Assembly (NCBI GenBank): GCA_002722255.1
Contig: PBLD01000003.1
Location: 259,336 to 323,335 of the forward strand
Source: Winogradskyella sp.
GTDB lineage: Bacteria; Bacteroidota; Bacteroidia; Flavobacteriales; Flavobacteriaceae
DNA length: 64,000 nucleotides
Direction: 5' to 3'
Shown: piece by piece, positions 8,297 to 16,896 of the stretch
How the letters are laid out: each line of letters starts with the position of its first letter
How positions within the stretch are numbered: position 1 is the stretch's first letter
Made by a program: the position numbers and the translations under genes
The notes under the pieces: generated by a model
Told to the model about the DNA's origin: nothing
Databases searched by the model: none
The model's input: only the letters and a program-made list of their open reading frames with translations

Positions 8297-9434
8297 CATA
8301 ATCTACGATTTCTAAACCATATCCAATCATGCCAACACGTTTGGTTTGTAAGCTGTTGGATAAAAGATTGATTTTACTGATTTTTAAATCATGAAGAATT
8401 TGAGCTCCAATACCAAAGTCTTTTGAATCCATAGAAATTCTCGGTGCTTTTACCAATTTACCCTCTTCTTGACTTTCTTTTAAAACAGATAAACGTGATA
8501 AAAGGTTCATAGATTGAGCTTGCTGATTTATGAATATGATAGCGCCTTTTCCATCTGTATTGATAGCGTTGAACATATCATCTAACTTTTGGTCAGCATT
8601 ATTGGTTAGCGTACCAAGAATATCATTATTAACTAATGTAGAGTTAACACGTGTTAAAACTGTTTCATCAGATTTCCATGTGCCTTTTGTTAATGCAATA
8701 TGTACCTGATTATTTGTAGTTTGTAAATATGCTCTAAGTCTAAATTTACCAAAACGTGTCTCTATGTTAAAATCTTCTTTCTTTTCTATTAAAGAGTCGT
8801 GCTCCATACGGTAAGCCACTAAATCTTCGATAGAAACAATTTTTAAGTCAAACTTTTTTGCGACTTCCATGAGTTGAGGTAATCGTGCCATAGTACCATC
8901 TTCGTTCATTATCTCTACGATAACACCGGCTGGCTCAAAACCTGCCAAACGCGCAAAATCTATAGCAGCTTCTGTATGGCCTGTACGTCTTAAAACTCCA
9001 CCTTCTTTGGCAACAAGAGGAAAAATATGTCCAGGTCTTGCTAACTCAAAAGGTTTTGTGTCAGTATTAACTAATGCCTTTATAGTTTTAGCTCTATCGC
9101 TTGCAGAAATACCAGTGCTTACACCATTACCTCTTAAATCTACCGAAACTGTAAAAGCAGTTTCCATAGGATCGGTATTGTTTCTAACCATCATGTTAAG
9201 TTCTAATTCTTCACAACGATGCTCGGTAAGAGGTGCACATATTAAACCACGACCATGCGTAGCCATAAAGTTGATCATCTCAGGAGTTACCATTTCGGCA
9301 GCAGCTAAAAAATCACCTTCATTCTCGCGGTTTTCATCATCAACCACAATAATTACTTTACCTTGACGAATGTCTTCAATGGCTTCTTCAATAGTATTTA
9401 ACTTGGTTTTTTTGTCCATAGCATTAATAGTCAT
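8286..9434 (-). CDS. ribB: 3,4-dihydroxy-2-butanone 4-phosphate synthase with degenerate GTP cyclohydrolase II domain
   Basis: The N-terminal half (about residues 10-210) is a complete DHBP synthase: VVDDENRENEGDF, THGRGLICAPL, RPGHIFPLVAKEGGVLRRTGHTEAAIDFARLAG. It converts ribulose 5-phosphate to the four-carbon precursor of riboflavin. The C-terminal half (about 215-382) has the fold of GTP cyclohydrolase II but none of its zinc cysteines: the family CLTGD...RCDCG segment reads TLVNNDILGTLTNNADQKL here. The second half is therefore very probably inactive and only structural or regulatory. A second in-frame ATG lies at 9419. Activity of the RibB half is inferred from motif conservation. Confidence 0.9.
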   Translation of the reverse strand: MTINAMDKKTKLNTIEEAIEDIRQGKVIIVVDDENRENEGDFLAAAEMVTPEMINFMATHGRGLICAPLTEHRCEELELNMMVRNNTDPMETAFTVSVDLRGNGVSTGISASDRAKTIKALVNTDTKPFELARPGHIFPLVAKEGGVLRRTGHTEAAIDFARLAGFEPAGVIVEIMNEDGTMARLPQLMEVAKKFDLKIVSIEDLVAYRMEHDSLIEKKEDFNIETRFGKFRLRAYLQTTNNQVHIALTKGTWKSDETVLTRVNSTLVNNDILGTLTNNADQKLDDMFNAINTDGKGAIIFINQQAQSMNLLSRLSVLKESQEEGKLVKAPRISMDSKDFGIGAQILHDLKISKINLLSNSLQTKRVGMIGYGLEIVDYVNY

Positions 9435-9453
9435 ACCTAAGAATTTAGTTATG

Positions 9454-9461
9454 CAAAGATA
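9454..9461 (-). promoter_or_regulatory. -7 element of ribBA
   Basis: On the minus strand this reads TATCTTTG, an exact TAnnTTTG, 19 bases before the ATG at 9434 (34 before the alternative ATG at 9419). A TTG at the usual distance is not visible. Confidence 0.55.
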
Positions 9462-9490
9462 CGGTTATTTTGTATGATAACGCGGTTTTG

Positions 9491-11827
9491 TTAACCGAAG
9501 TCTTGCTTGATTTTGTTTCGTGTAAGAATATATCTTAAAGGATAGACAATAGATAGTATTATTAAAATAAAAACACTAAGATGCTTACCTTTTTTAGAGG
9601 TAGATTTATAAAACTTTAAATAGAAGTAGGCATCTACAAAAGCATAAATAATAAAGAATACTAAAGCTATAAACCCTAAGCTAAGAGATGACTCCGCTAT
9701 TTCTGGAAGTTTATTGTTTTTTAATATAAAATGTAAACCTATAAAAACTAAACTTAAAAGATAGCTCACCAAACTTGTGTTAGAATAGTCTTTATAATCT
9801 TTTAGAAGTCTTTGAGAATTTTCAGAAAGTTGCTCTCTGCTTACTTCTTTTGACCTTACTTTGAATAGCTCTGTTTCTATTTGATTCTTTTGAACAAAGT
9901 AAAATATAAAATATAGTGGTAGTCCAAGAAAATATAGTATGGCTCCATTGGCACTCCTAGATTTTCCAAGTGCTTTAAACAAATCTATATGTTTTGATAT
10001 AGATTTTATAAGTGCAATTACACAAATTAAAAATGCGAGAATACCTGGTATAAAAAATACAAATGCCAAAAATTGTGGGCCATTATTATTGAATACTCCA
10101 GCAAGAATAATAAGAGGAGTCATTATGATGTAAAAGATAAATGCTAATTTAGAATCTTCTTCGTATTCATTTTTTAGGCTTATTATCTCATCATCTTTTC
10201 TGCTAGATAAATGTCCTGCCAACCTCAGTTCTTGAACTGTAATTCCTCTTTCATTAAGTATAGAGATTGCTGAGTTCTTGTGCTCATATTTATAGTCAAA
10301 ATCTCTATGATTTTTAACAATTTGAATAAGTTTTGAGTTTTCAAAACTTAATAGCGTTTTATAATCTTCAGATGTTTTATCTAAATACGATTTGTCTCTA
10401 ATTTCATTTTTTTGAAGTTTAAAGAACTTTTTTAATGGTTTAAGAATCGATTCAATTTCAAAAGCTCCTTTATCATTAGTGGCTCTAGAGGTTAAATAAA
10501 TACTTAAAGGAAGCATTACAGCTGTAGATAACCATGATCCTATAATAGGACTAAAACTTCCTTTTTCAGCACTGTTTTTGGCAAAAATACCAAAGAAGTG
10601 ATAGGTTAAAAACAGTACAACCGCAATTACAATTGGTAAACCTAAACCACCTTTTCTTATTAAAGCTCCAAGAGGTGCTCCAACAAAAAACAGGATGATA
10701 CAGGCAATTGCTAAGACAAATTTTTCATGAAAAGCTATAATATGCTTGTTTAAATGTATAGACTTGGTTTCAAAATTCTTTTTGTTGGAGTCTATAATTT
10801 GGTTGGTACTATTTGCAGAATTTAATGCAAGGTTTATAATCTGTCCTTTTTTGCTTGCAGGAAAAAGATCGATTACATTACCTGTAAAAGAAGAATCTTT
10901 TTCGGTATTAATATTAAGGTTTAATGCAGCGTAAGTTGTTCTGTTATATAATGTGTTAGATAAGGTTTTGTAGTCTTCTCTTCTTTGACCTTTTAAACTA
11001 TCTATGGTATAATTTAATTGATCAATATTTAACATGGAATGCTTCCCTTTATAGTTCTTTTCATCAAGGTCTTCATCATTAAGAATTTCCAAGTCTACAT
11101 TAATGGTATAGCTGTCAAAATAGCTTTTGGCATGTGGTCTATTAATGTTTTTGCGAATATCTTTATCTATAATTTCTTCGTAATAGTTACCATTTAAAAG
11201 TTCTAGTTGTAAAACATTAGAGTCCTTGCTACTTTTTAGCTCACCCTTTTCAGAAACAATAACCTTGTAATTACCAGTTCTGGCAGAACTTTTATCGTGT
11301 ATAATTACATTTTCTAAGTATTGACCTTTATCTCCAGATTTTTTATCTACTTTAATATTTATGTTGCCAATTTCATTAAACTGGCCTTCTGCTATAGCTA
11401 GGGCAGGTTTAACTTTTGCTATGTTTTTTCTTAAGTTGTAAAAGTTATATTCTCCCCAAGGAATAACGTTGTTTGCAAAAAAGAAACAAGCTATACCTAA
11501 TGCAACAATAAAAACACTTAGACTACGCATTGCTCGTTGTAGCGAAATGCCTGTAGATTTCATTGCTGCAAACTCATAGTTCTCGGCAAAATTTCCGAAA
11601 ACCATAATAGATGATAATAAAATGGTAAGCGGTACTACCAAAGGAATTAGCTTTGGCATGTAGTAAAGAATAAATTTTGCAGTCACGGAAACATCTAGAT
11701 CCTTACCAGCAAGCTCAGATATATAAAGCCATACACCTTGCAGCACAAAGATGAACATGAATATAATAAAGACGCTAAAAAACGTCCTTAAAAATGTGAT
11801 AAGTATGTACCTATCTAGTATTTTCAC
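9491..11827 (-). CDS. LptF/LptG family permease with long C-terminal membrane extension
   Basis: Residues 1-450 form a standard LptF/LptG (YjgP/YjgQ) permease: three N-terminal membrane helices (MKILDRYILITFLRTFF), a periplasmic jellyroll-like region, and three helices ending near YLTSRA. This family extracts LPS from the inner membrane with LptB. Another roughly 330 residues follow (778 in total, about twice the usual length): a charged cytoplasmic stretch (450-560) and about six more hydrophobic segments near 561-577, 585-608, 630-647, 690-707, 719-741 and 755-770. The start is GTG at 11827; no in-frame ATG fits the family N-terminus. It follows the lolA-like gene by 18 bases, in a cell-envelope operon after ftsK. 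Confidence 0.85.
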   Translation of the reverse strand: MKILDRYILITFLRTFFSVFIIFMFIFVLQGVWLYISELAGKDLDVSVTAKFILYYMPKLIPLVVPLTILLSSIMVFGNFAENYEFAAMKSTGISLQRAMRSLSVFIVALGIACFFFANNVIPWGEYNFYNLRKNIAKVKPALAIAEGQFNEIGNINIKVDKKSGDKGQYLENVIIHDKSSARTGNYKVIVSEKGELKSSKDSNVLQLELLNGNYYEEIIDKDIRKNINRPHAKSYFDSYTINVDLEILNDEDLDEKNYKGKHSMLNIDQLNYTIDSLKGQRREDYKTLSNTLYNRTTYAALNLNINTEKDSSFTGNVIDLFPASKKGQIINLALNSANSTNQIIDSNKKNFETKSIHLNKHIIAFHEKFVLAIACIILFFVGAPLGALIRKGGLGLPIVIAVVLFLTYHFFGIFAKNSAEKGSFSPIIGSWLSTAVMLPLSIYLTSRATNDKGAFEIESILKPLKKFFKLQKNEIRDKSYLDKTSEDYKTLLSFENSKLIQIVKNHRDFDYKYEHKNSAISILNERGITVQELRLAGHLSSRKDDEIISLKNEYEEDSKLAFIFYIIMTPLIILAGVFNNNGPQFLAFVFFIPGILAFLICVIALIKSISKHIDLFKALGKSRSANGAILYFLGLPLYFIFYFVQKNQIETELFKVRSKEVSREQLSENSQRLLKDYKDYSNTSLVSYLLSLVFIGLHFILKNNKLPEIAESSLSLGFIALVFFIIYAFVDAYFYLKFYKSTSKKGKHLSVFILIILSIVYPLRYILTRNKIKQDFG

Positions 11828-11845
11828 ACATTAAGTATTAAAACC

Positions 11846-12490
11846 TTAGTCTATTCGATTGATGTAGTAATCTTCATATTTACTTTCGTCAAAAGTAAAC
11901 AAGGTTTTTGAGATAGGTTGATCGGTTTGAAAAGAATTAACAGTTAATGTTGTTTTTGTTCCGTTTTTACCCACTTCAATAAGATTATAAATGTGTTTTG
12001 TTGTAGCATCTATACCTAATAAAACATGCTTTATTTCAGAGTTTGTGTCCATAGGACTCAATTTTACATACTGAATTTTGCGTCCCTTTACATTTTGAAT
12101 GATATCCATTTGATAAGTGTAACCATCTTCATAGAAAGATAGCATGTCGCTAGGAGAAATCGTACTTTCTTCGTCTGAGTTATCTGAAGAAATTGTTACT
12201 TCTTCATCTTCAGGGCTAATGGTGTAAAGTGTTTTTCCATCAAAAATTCTTGTAATCCCTAAGATATTAAGTTTATATTTTTCACCTTCTATAACAACGT
12301 CACCACGAGTCTCCTGATTCATATTCTCTTCATTAACATTGTTAAGTTCGTATTTAAAGTCTATAGAGATGTTCTTGTAACTTTTTATTTTATTACTTAC
12401 TTCTGTTAATAGTGCTTCGGCTTTTGTGTCATTTTGTGAAAAAGCTGTAAAACCTAGAGTGATAAAGGCTATAATTAATAGTCGTTTCAT
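11846..12490 (-). CDS. LolA-like outer-membrane lipoprotein carrier
   Basis: A 214-residue exported protein starting MKRLLIIAFITLGFTAFSQN. The pattern of a half beta-barrel LolA is visible: an N-terminal helix (KAEALLTEVSNKIKSYKNISIDFKYE), then strands GDVVIEGEKYKLNILGITRIFDGKTLYTISPE and late VSLKYVKL-like pairs. LolA carries lipoproteins across the periplasm to the outer membrane. It lies between ftsK (stop 19 bases upstream) and an LptF/G permease, an envelope-biogenesis arrangement common in Flavobacteriaceae. A longer frame from 12523 would overlap ftsK and spoil the signal peptide, so 12490 is preferred. Confidence 0.82.
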   Translation of the reverse strand: MKRLLIIAFITLGFTAFSQNDTKAEALLTEVSNKIKSYKNISIDFKYELNNVNEENMNQETRGDVVIEGEKYKLNILGITRIFDGKTLYTISPEDEEVTISSDNSDEESTISPSDMLSFYEDGYTYQMDIIQNVKGRKIQYVKLSPMDTNSEIKHVLLGIDATTKHIYNLIEVGKNGTKTTLTVNSFQTDQPISKTLFTFDESKYEDYYINRID

Positions 12491-12509
12491 TTTATATAAG
12501 TGTAATATA

Positions 12510-14933
12510 TTATTGTTTTTCATTTTCTAGTAATTGATCTAGAGCTACTAAATCTGGTACTAAAACCTGTCTGGCTTTACTACCTTCAAAAGGACCTACA
12601 ATACCAGCAGCTTCTAACTGGTCTATAATTCTACCAGCTCTGTTGTAACCTAATTTTAGCTTTCGTTGTAATAATGAAGCTGATCCTTGCTGTGCTGTAA
12701 CAATAATTTCGGCAGCTTCTCTAAACAATTTATCTCTGTCAGAAATATCTATATCAAGATTTGTGCCACCTTCTTCACCAACATATTCTGGTAAGAGATG
12801 AGCATCTGGATAGGCTTTTTGCGAACCTATAAATTCTGTGATTTTTTCAACCTCTGGTGTGTCAACAAAAGCACATTGCAGACGTATAAGATCATTACCT
12901 TGTGTGTAGAGCATATCTCCACGACCAATAAGCTGATCTGCGCCAGAGCCATCTAAAATGGTGCGCGAATCTATTTTACTAGTAACTCTAAATGCTATAC
13001 GAGCTGGGAAGTTTGCCTTAATAATACCAGTAATAACATTAACAGAAGGACGCTGTGTGGCAATGATAAGGTGAATACCAATAGCACGTGCTAATTGTGC
13101 CAATCTGGCAATCGGTGTTTCTACTTCTTTACCAGCTGTCATAATTAAATCGGCAAACTCATCTACCACCAAAACAATGTATGGTAAGAATTGATGACCA
13201 TCATTAGGATTCAATTTTCTGGCTTTGAATTTGGCGTTGTACTCAGCAATGTTTCTACAAAATGCATTTTTAAGCATTTCGTAACGGTTGTCCATTTCTA
13301 TACAAAGTGAGTTTAGCGTGTTAATCACTTTTGTGTTATCTGTAATAATAGCATCTTCGCTATCTGGTAACTTGGCTAAATAATGACGCTCTATCTTATT
13401 AAAAAGTGTTAATTCTACCTTTTTAGGATCAACCAATACAAACTTTACTTCAGCAGGATGTTTTTTGTATAATAACGAAGTTAAAACAGCATTTAAACCA
13501 ACCGATTTACCTTGTCCTGTTGCACCAGCCATAAGCAAGTGAGGCATTTTAGCTAAATCTACCACAAAGGTTTCATTGCTAATGGTTTTACCAAACGCTA
13601 TTGGTAACTGCATATCTGATTTCTGAAATTTTTGCGAAGCAATTACAGAGCGCATCGATACAATAGTAGATTTCTTGTTAGGAACCTCAATACCAATGGT
13701 ACCTTTACCAGGAATTGGAGCAATAATTCTGATGCCTAAAGCAGCAAGCGATAAAGCAATATCATCTTCAAGATTTTTAATTTTTGAAATTCTAATACCT
13801 GCATCTGGTACAATTTCGTAAAGTGTTACCGTAGGACCAATCGTTGCTTTTATGCTGGTAATGCCAATTTTGTAGTTGCTTAGTGTTTCTACAATTCGGT
13901 TTTTATTTTCTTCAAGTTCTTCCTGATCTATAGAAATCCCTTCATTATCATATTTCTTTAATAAATCTAAGTGAGGAAATTGAAAATTACCTAATTCTAA
14001 AGTTGGGTCAAATTGTCCAAAATCTTCAACAAGTTTTGCTGCAAGATTATCAGTTTCAGATTTTTCTTCTTCAACTGTTTCTACTTCAACCTTAAGCTCT
14101 GGTTCTGATTCTGTTTCTTCTATAGGTTGAGGCTTTACTTCAATATTTAATGGCTTTTTGTCTTCTTTTGGTTTAGAATGGTTGCTAATAGTAGGTTCTG
14201 GTTTATCAAGAGAAATCTCGAAAGCAGATTTAATAGCTTCAGCTTCTTCGGTTAGGCTGTTATCTACAATGGCTGTTTGAGAATCATCTTCAGTATTAGA
14301 ATTCATGTCATTCTGAAAATCCTTTTTAGCACTACTAAAAAGTTTAACAAACGTATCTCCAGTAACTTTAAATCGTAGAGCCAAATAGGCTATAAGACCA
14401 AAAAGTAGTAATAGTGCGGTACCGATTTTTCCGATATAATCCTGAAAGAAATGATTCATTTCAAAACCAACAGTACCGCCAAGTATATCGAATTTATGAG
14501 TAAAGAAACCAAAGAAGATAGAAAGCCAGATAACTATTAGTGTTCCCCAAATCCAATGTTTTCTAAGTTTTGCTTTATTGAGATTAAGCGCTACATAAAC
14601 TCCAGAAAGAAAAATTAAACCAGAAAAAATAAAAGATGGTATACCAAATCCTTTGCTTATAAATAATTCACTTACCCAAGCACCTAATTGACTTGCCCAA
14701 TTCTTATAGGTTTCTGAACGTTCTGGGAAGTTACTTAATGCACTTTGATCTTCCTTTCCTGTGAATATAAATGACAAAAAGGAAATAAATAAAAGCACGC
14801 CCAAAATAATCAATAGACTACCAAAAATAAGCTTTTGCTGATTAGATAATACTAGTGATGGTTTCTTGAAAGTCTTTTTAGACTTTGAATTGGTTTTGGT
14901 TGTATTTTTCTTTTTAGTTGTCTTTTTTGCCAT
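12510..14933 (-). CDS. ftsK: DNA translocase FtsK/SpoIIIE
   Basis: An 807-residue septal DNA pump that clears the chromosome from the division plane. Four membrane segments occupy about residues 35-190, a low-complexity acidic linker about 210-300, then the alpha/beta motor with Walker A GATGQGKSVG and Walker B LVVDEFADLIM, and finally the winged-helix gamma domain (about 730-800, with LLQRKLKLGYNRAGRIIDQLE) that reads polarity sequences. The linker is far shorter than in E. coli, as usual outside Enterobacteria. It is first in the operon with the lolA-like and lptF/G genes. Confidence 0.95.
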   Translation of the reverse strand: MAKKTTKKKNTTKTNSKSKKTFKKPSLVLSNQQKLIFGSLLIILGVLLFISFLSFIFTGKEDQSALSNFPERSETYKNWASQLGAWVSELFISKGFGIPSFIFSGLIFLSGVYVALNLNKAKLRKHWIWGTLIVIWLSIFFGFFTHKFDILGGTVGFEMNHFFQDYIGKIGTALLLLFGLIAYLALRFKVTGDTFVKLFSSAKKDFQNDMNSNTEDDSQTAIVDNSLTEEAEAIKSAFEISLDKPEPTISNHSKPKEDKKPLNIEVKPQPIEETESEPELKVEVETVEEEKSETDNLAAKLVEDFGQFDPTLELGNFQFPHLDLLKKYDNEGISIDQEELEENKNRIVETLSNYKIGITSIKATIGPTVTLYEIVPDAGIRISKIKNLEDDIALSLAALGIRIIAPIPGKGTIGIEVPNKKSTIVSMRSVIASQKFQKSDMQLPIAFGKTISNETFVVDLAKMPHLLMAGATGQGKSVGLNAVLTSLLYKKHPAEVKFVLVDPKKVELTLFNKIERHYLAKLPDSEDAIITDNTKVINTLNSLCIEMDNRYEMLKNAFCRNIAEYNAKFKARKLNPNDGHQFLPYIVLVVDEFADLIMTAGKEVETPIARLAQLARAIGIHLIIATQRPSVNVITGIIKANFPARIAFRVTSKIDSRTILDGSGADQLIGRGDMLYTQGNDLIRLQCAFVDTPEVEKITEFIGSQKAYPDAHLLPEYVGEEGGTNLDIDISDRDKLFREAAEIIVTAQQGSASLLQRKLKLGYNRAGRIIDQLEAAGIVGPFEGSKARQVLVPDLVALDQLLENEKQ

Positions 14934-14971
14934 GTTATGCCGAATACTGTTCGGTAATTACCTTTATATCT

Positions 14972-15772
14972 TTAAGGTGTTTGTTGTTTATATTTTTTTA
15001 CTTCTTTCGGAATCCCATTGACGTAATCTTCTATAATATGAAGATCTTTAGCAAGTTGAGATCCTTCAAATTCTGAAATATCTTCAGTTTTTATATTAGA
15101 ATTATAAAACTCTAAATATTTACTCGCCAAAGGTACAAAAGACCAATGCCATTTTTCTTCATTATAGCCTGTTCTTCCATTATTTTTATTGGTGTAAACC
15201 TGATAAAAACCAAAACTGTTGGCATGTTCTTTTAGCCATTGGTAGGTTTTTAAACCTTTTCCGGTGTTAAAATACGAATTATTTAAACTATTCAAATCTA
15301 TATCTGTGCCCCAATGATGTCTAGATGTAGAAGGCATAGAACTGTATTCTAAAATTTTCTTAGCTCTATGGATTGGATTTAGGTTATTATATAGATTCCA
15401 TTTTCTATTCCAGATGGCTTTTTGCTCATAGAAATTTCTTGTTCCAGATATTATTTTTAAATCAATGCTATCTCTTTTAGCTTTATTAGACATTTCTAGA
15501 AAAGCTTTATAAGTCATATAGTTGAGATAAATATCTTTTGCTGTATATCTGCTATCAACCTTTACAAAGGTAGAATCTGATTTGTAATCAAATTTCCCAA
15601 GAACAAAATTAGAAGTAATGTTTAGTGTGTCTTTTAGCGTGCTATTTTCTTCAATCTTAGTTTTTACTTCTGTTTCCGTATTGGTATCCAGAACTGATGT
15701 TATGTCCTTGGACTTGTTATTACAACTAGTTTGAAGTAGAATAAAGAAAGGTAAAATGGAAAATAGCTTCAT
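14972..15772 (-). CDS. M15 family D-Ala-D-Ala carboxypeptidase lipoprotein (VanY-like)
   Basis: A 266-residue zinc peptidase predicted to trim the terminal D-Ala of peptidoglycan stems. The lipobox is LLQTSC (Cys17 from the ATG at 15772), so it is anchored to a periplasm-facing membrane leaflet. VanY motifs are in order: SGTRNFYEQKAIW (SxxR-type substrate loop), SRHHWGTDIDL (HxxGxxxD, first two zinc ligands), and EKWHWSF (catalytic Glu and third ligand His). An upstream in-frame ATG at 15817 gives a poor leader. It lies upstream of ftsK on the same strand and could be cotranscribed. Confidence 0.88.
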   Translation of the reverse strand: MKLFSILPFFILLQTSCNNKSKDITSVLDTNTETEVKTKIEENSTLKDTLNITSNFVLGKFDYKSDSTFVKVDSRYTAKDIYLNYMTYKAFLEMSNKAKRDSIDLKIISGTRNFYEQKAIWNRKWNLYNNLNPIHRAKKILEYSSMPSTSRHHWGTDIDLNSLNNSYFNTGKGLKTYQWLKEHANSFGFYQVYTNKNNGRTGYNEEKWHWSFVPLASKYLEFYNSNIKTEDISEFEGSQLAKDLHIIEDYVNGIPKEVKKYKQQTP

Positions 15773-15845
15773 TTTATAGCACGGCATAGGTCTAAGACTG
15801 ATTAAGTTTTCAATCATGTAACGTAATAAAGCTAAGGTTTGGTAT

Positions 15846-16217
15846 TTAAAAAATCTTAGGTAGATAGATTATTCCTGCAATAATCACAGCGACTATGGAA
15901 GCAATAAAAACGGCTCCGGCAGAAATATCTTTTATTAAACCAATTTTTGGATGGTGATCTGGGTGAATAAAATCTGCAATGTATTCTACGGCAGTATTAA
16001 CACCTTCAATACTCATTACTAGACCTACCATAGCGGTTTGAAACATCCATTCTGTGGCTGATATATCAAAATAAAAACCAGCAATAGTAACAACTATAGC
16101 AATAAAGACTTGAATTTTAATGCTGGCTTCGGTTTTAATAAGAATAAGCATTCCTTTAAAAGCAAAGCCAACACTTTTTAGTCTGTTAATTATAAAAGGC
16201 TCTTTGGTATTTTGCAT
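15846..16217 (-). CDS. dgkA: Diacylglycerol kinase family integral membrane protein (DgkA-like)
   Basis: A 123-residue protein with the compact three-helix DgkA fold. Conserved marks are the N-terminal RLKSVGFAFKGM amphipathic part, the EGVNTAVEYIADFIHPD block (active-site Glu and Asn) and KDISAGAVFIASI. In Bacteroidota and Firmicutes such proteins often phosphorylate undecaprenol rather than diacylglycerol; the sequence alone does not separate the two. It follows tpx by only 6 bases on the same strand. Confidence 0.88.
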   Translation of the reverse strand: MQNTKEPFIINRLKSVGFAFKGMLILIKTEASIKIQVFIAIVVTIAGFYFDISATEWMFQTAMVGLVMSIEGVNTAVEYIADFIHPDHHPKIGLIKDISAGAVFIASIVAVIIAGIIYLPKIF

Positions 16218-16223
16218 TAAAAA

Positions 16224-16724
16224 TTATGATAAGCTGCTCAAAGCACTAGAATAATCTGGTTCGTCTGCAATTTCAGAAACTTGCTCTGTGTATAATACAG
16301 TACCATCTGAGTCTATAACAACAACACATCTAGATAATAATGTTTCAAAAGAGCCACTAGAGAATGCCAAACCATAATCTTTGCCAAACTGACCTGTTTT
16401 GTAATCTGATAAACTGATAACATTGTCTAATCCTTCGGCACCACAAAAACGTGCCATAGCAAATGGCAAATCTTTAGATATACAAAGTACTTTGGTGTTT
16501 TCTAGCTTGCTTGCTTTTTCATTAAAGGTTCTTACAGATTGAGCACAGGTTCCTGTATCTACACTTGGAAAGATATTTAATACTAATCGGCTACCTTCAA
16601 ATTCTGATAGATTATGATCTTTTAAATCTGTATCTGTTAGTTTAAAATTCGGTGCTTTACTACCAACCTTTGGTAATTCACCTATTGTTTCTACTGGAGC
16701 TCCTCCTAGTGTTACGTTTGCCAT
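16224..16724 (-). CDS. tpx: Thiol peroxidase Tpx (atypical 2-Cys peroxiredoxin)
   Basis: A 166-residue enzyme that reduces hydroperoxides using thioredoxin. The peroxidatic Cys60 lies in SVDTGTCAQSVRTF and the resolving Cys94 in MARFCGAEG, with the expected spacing; C81 is an extra cysteine. The N-terminal VTLGGAPV and TKVLCISKDLPFAMARF match the Tpx family over its full length. It leads a two-gene unit with dgkA. Confidence 0.95.
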   Translation of the reverse strand: MANVTLGGAPVETIGELPKVGSKAPNFKLTDTDLKDHNLSEFEGSRLVLNIFPSVDTGTCAQSVRTFNEKASKLENTKVLCISKDLPFAMARFCGAEGLDNVISLSDYKTGQFGKDYGLAFSSGSFETLLSRCVVVIDSDGTVLYTEQVSEIADEPDYSSALSSLS

Positions 16725-16816
16725 GGTTTAGTGTTTTTAAATTTTGTTAAAAATAAAAAAAGCAATACTGAAAAGTCTAAATAAAATGATAATGTTTTTA
16801 AAAATTCAGCTTCATA

Positions 16817-16842
16817 TAAAATACCGTTTAATGGGTATTTTA
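16817..16842. other. Hairpin in the divergent tpx / lipoprotein spacer
   Basis: TAAAATACC (16817-16825) and GGTATTTTA (16834-16842) form a perfect 9-bp inverted repeat with an 8-base loop in the 172-base spacer between divergent genes. It could be an operator or part of the leader of the 16897 gene. No T-tract argues clearly for a terminator. Confidence 0.35.
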
Positions 16843-16896
16843 TTTATTATTTATGGTGTTTAGTTTTGAATAGCTATTAACCAATACAAGAGAACA

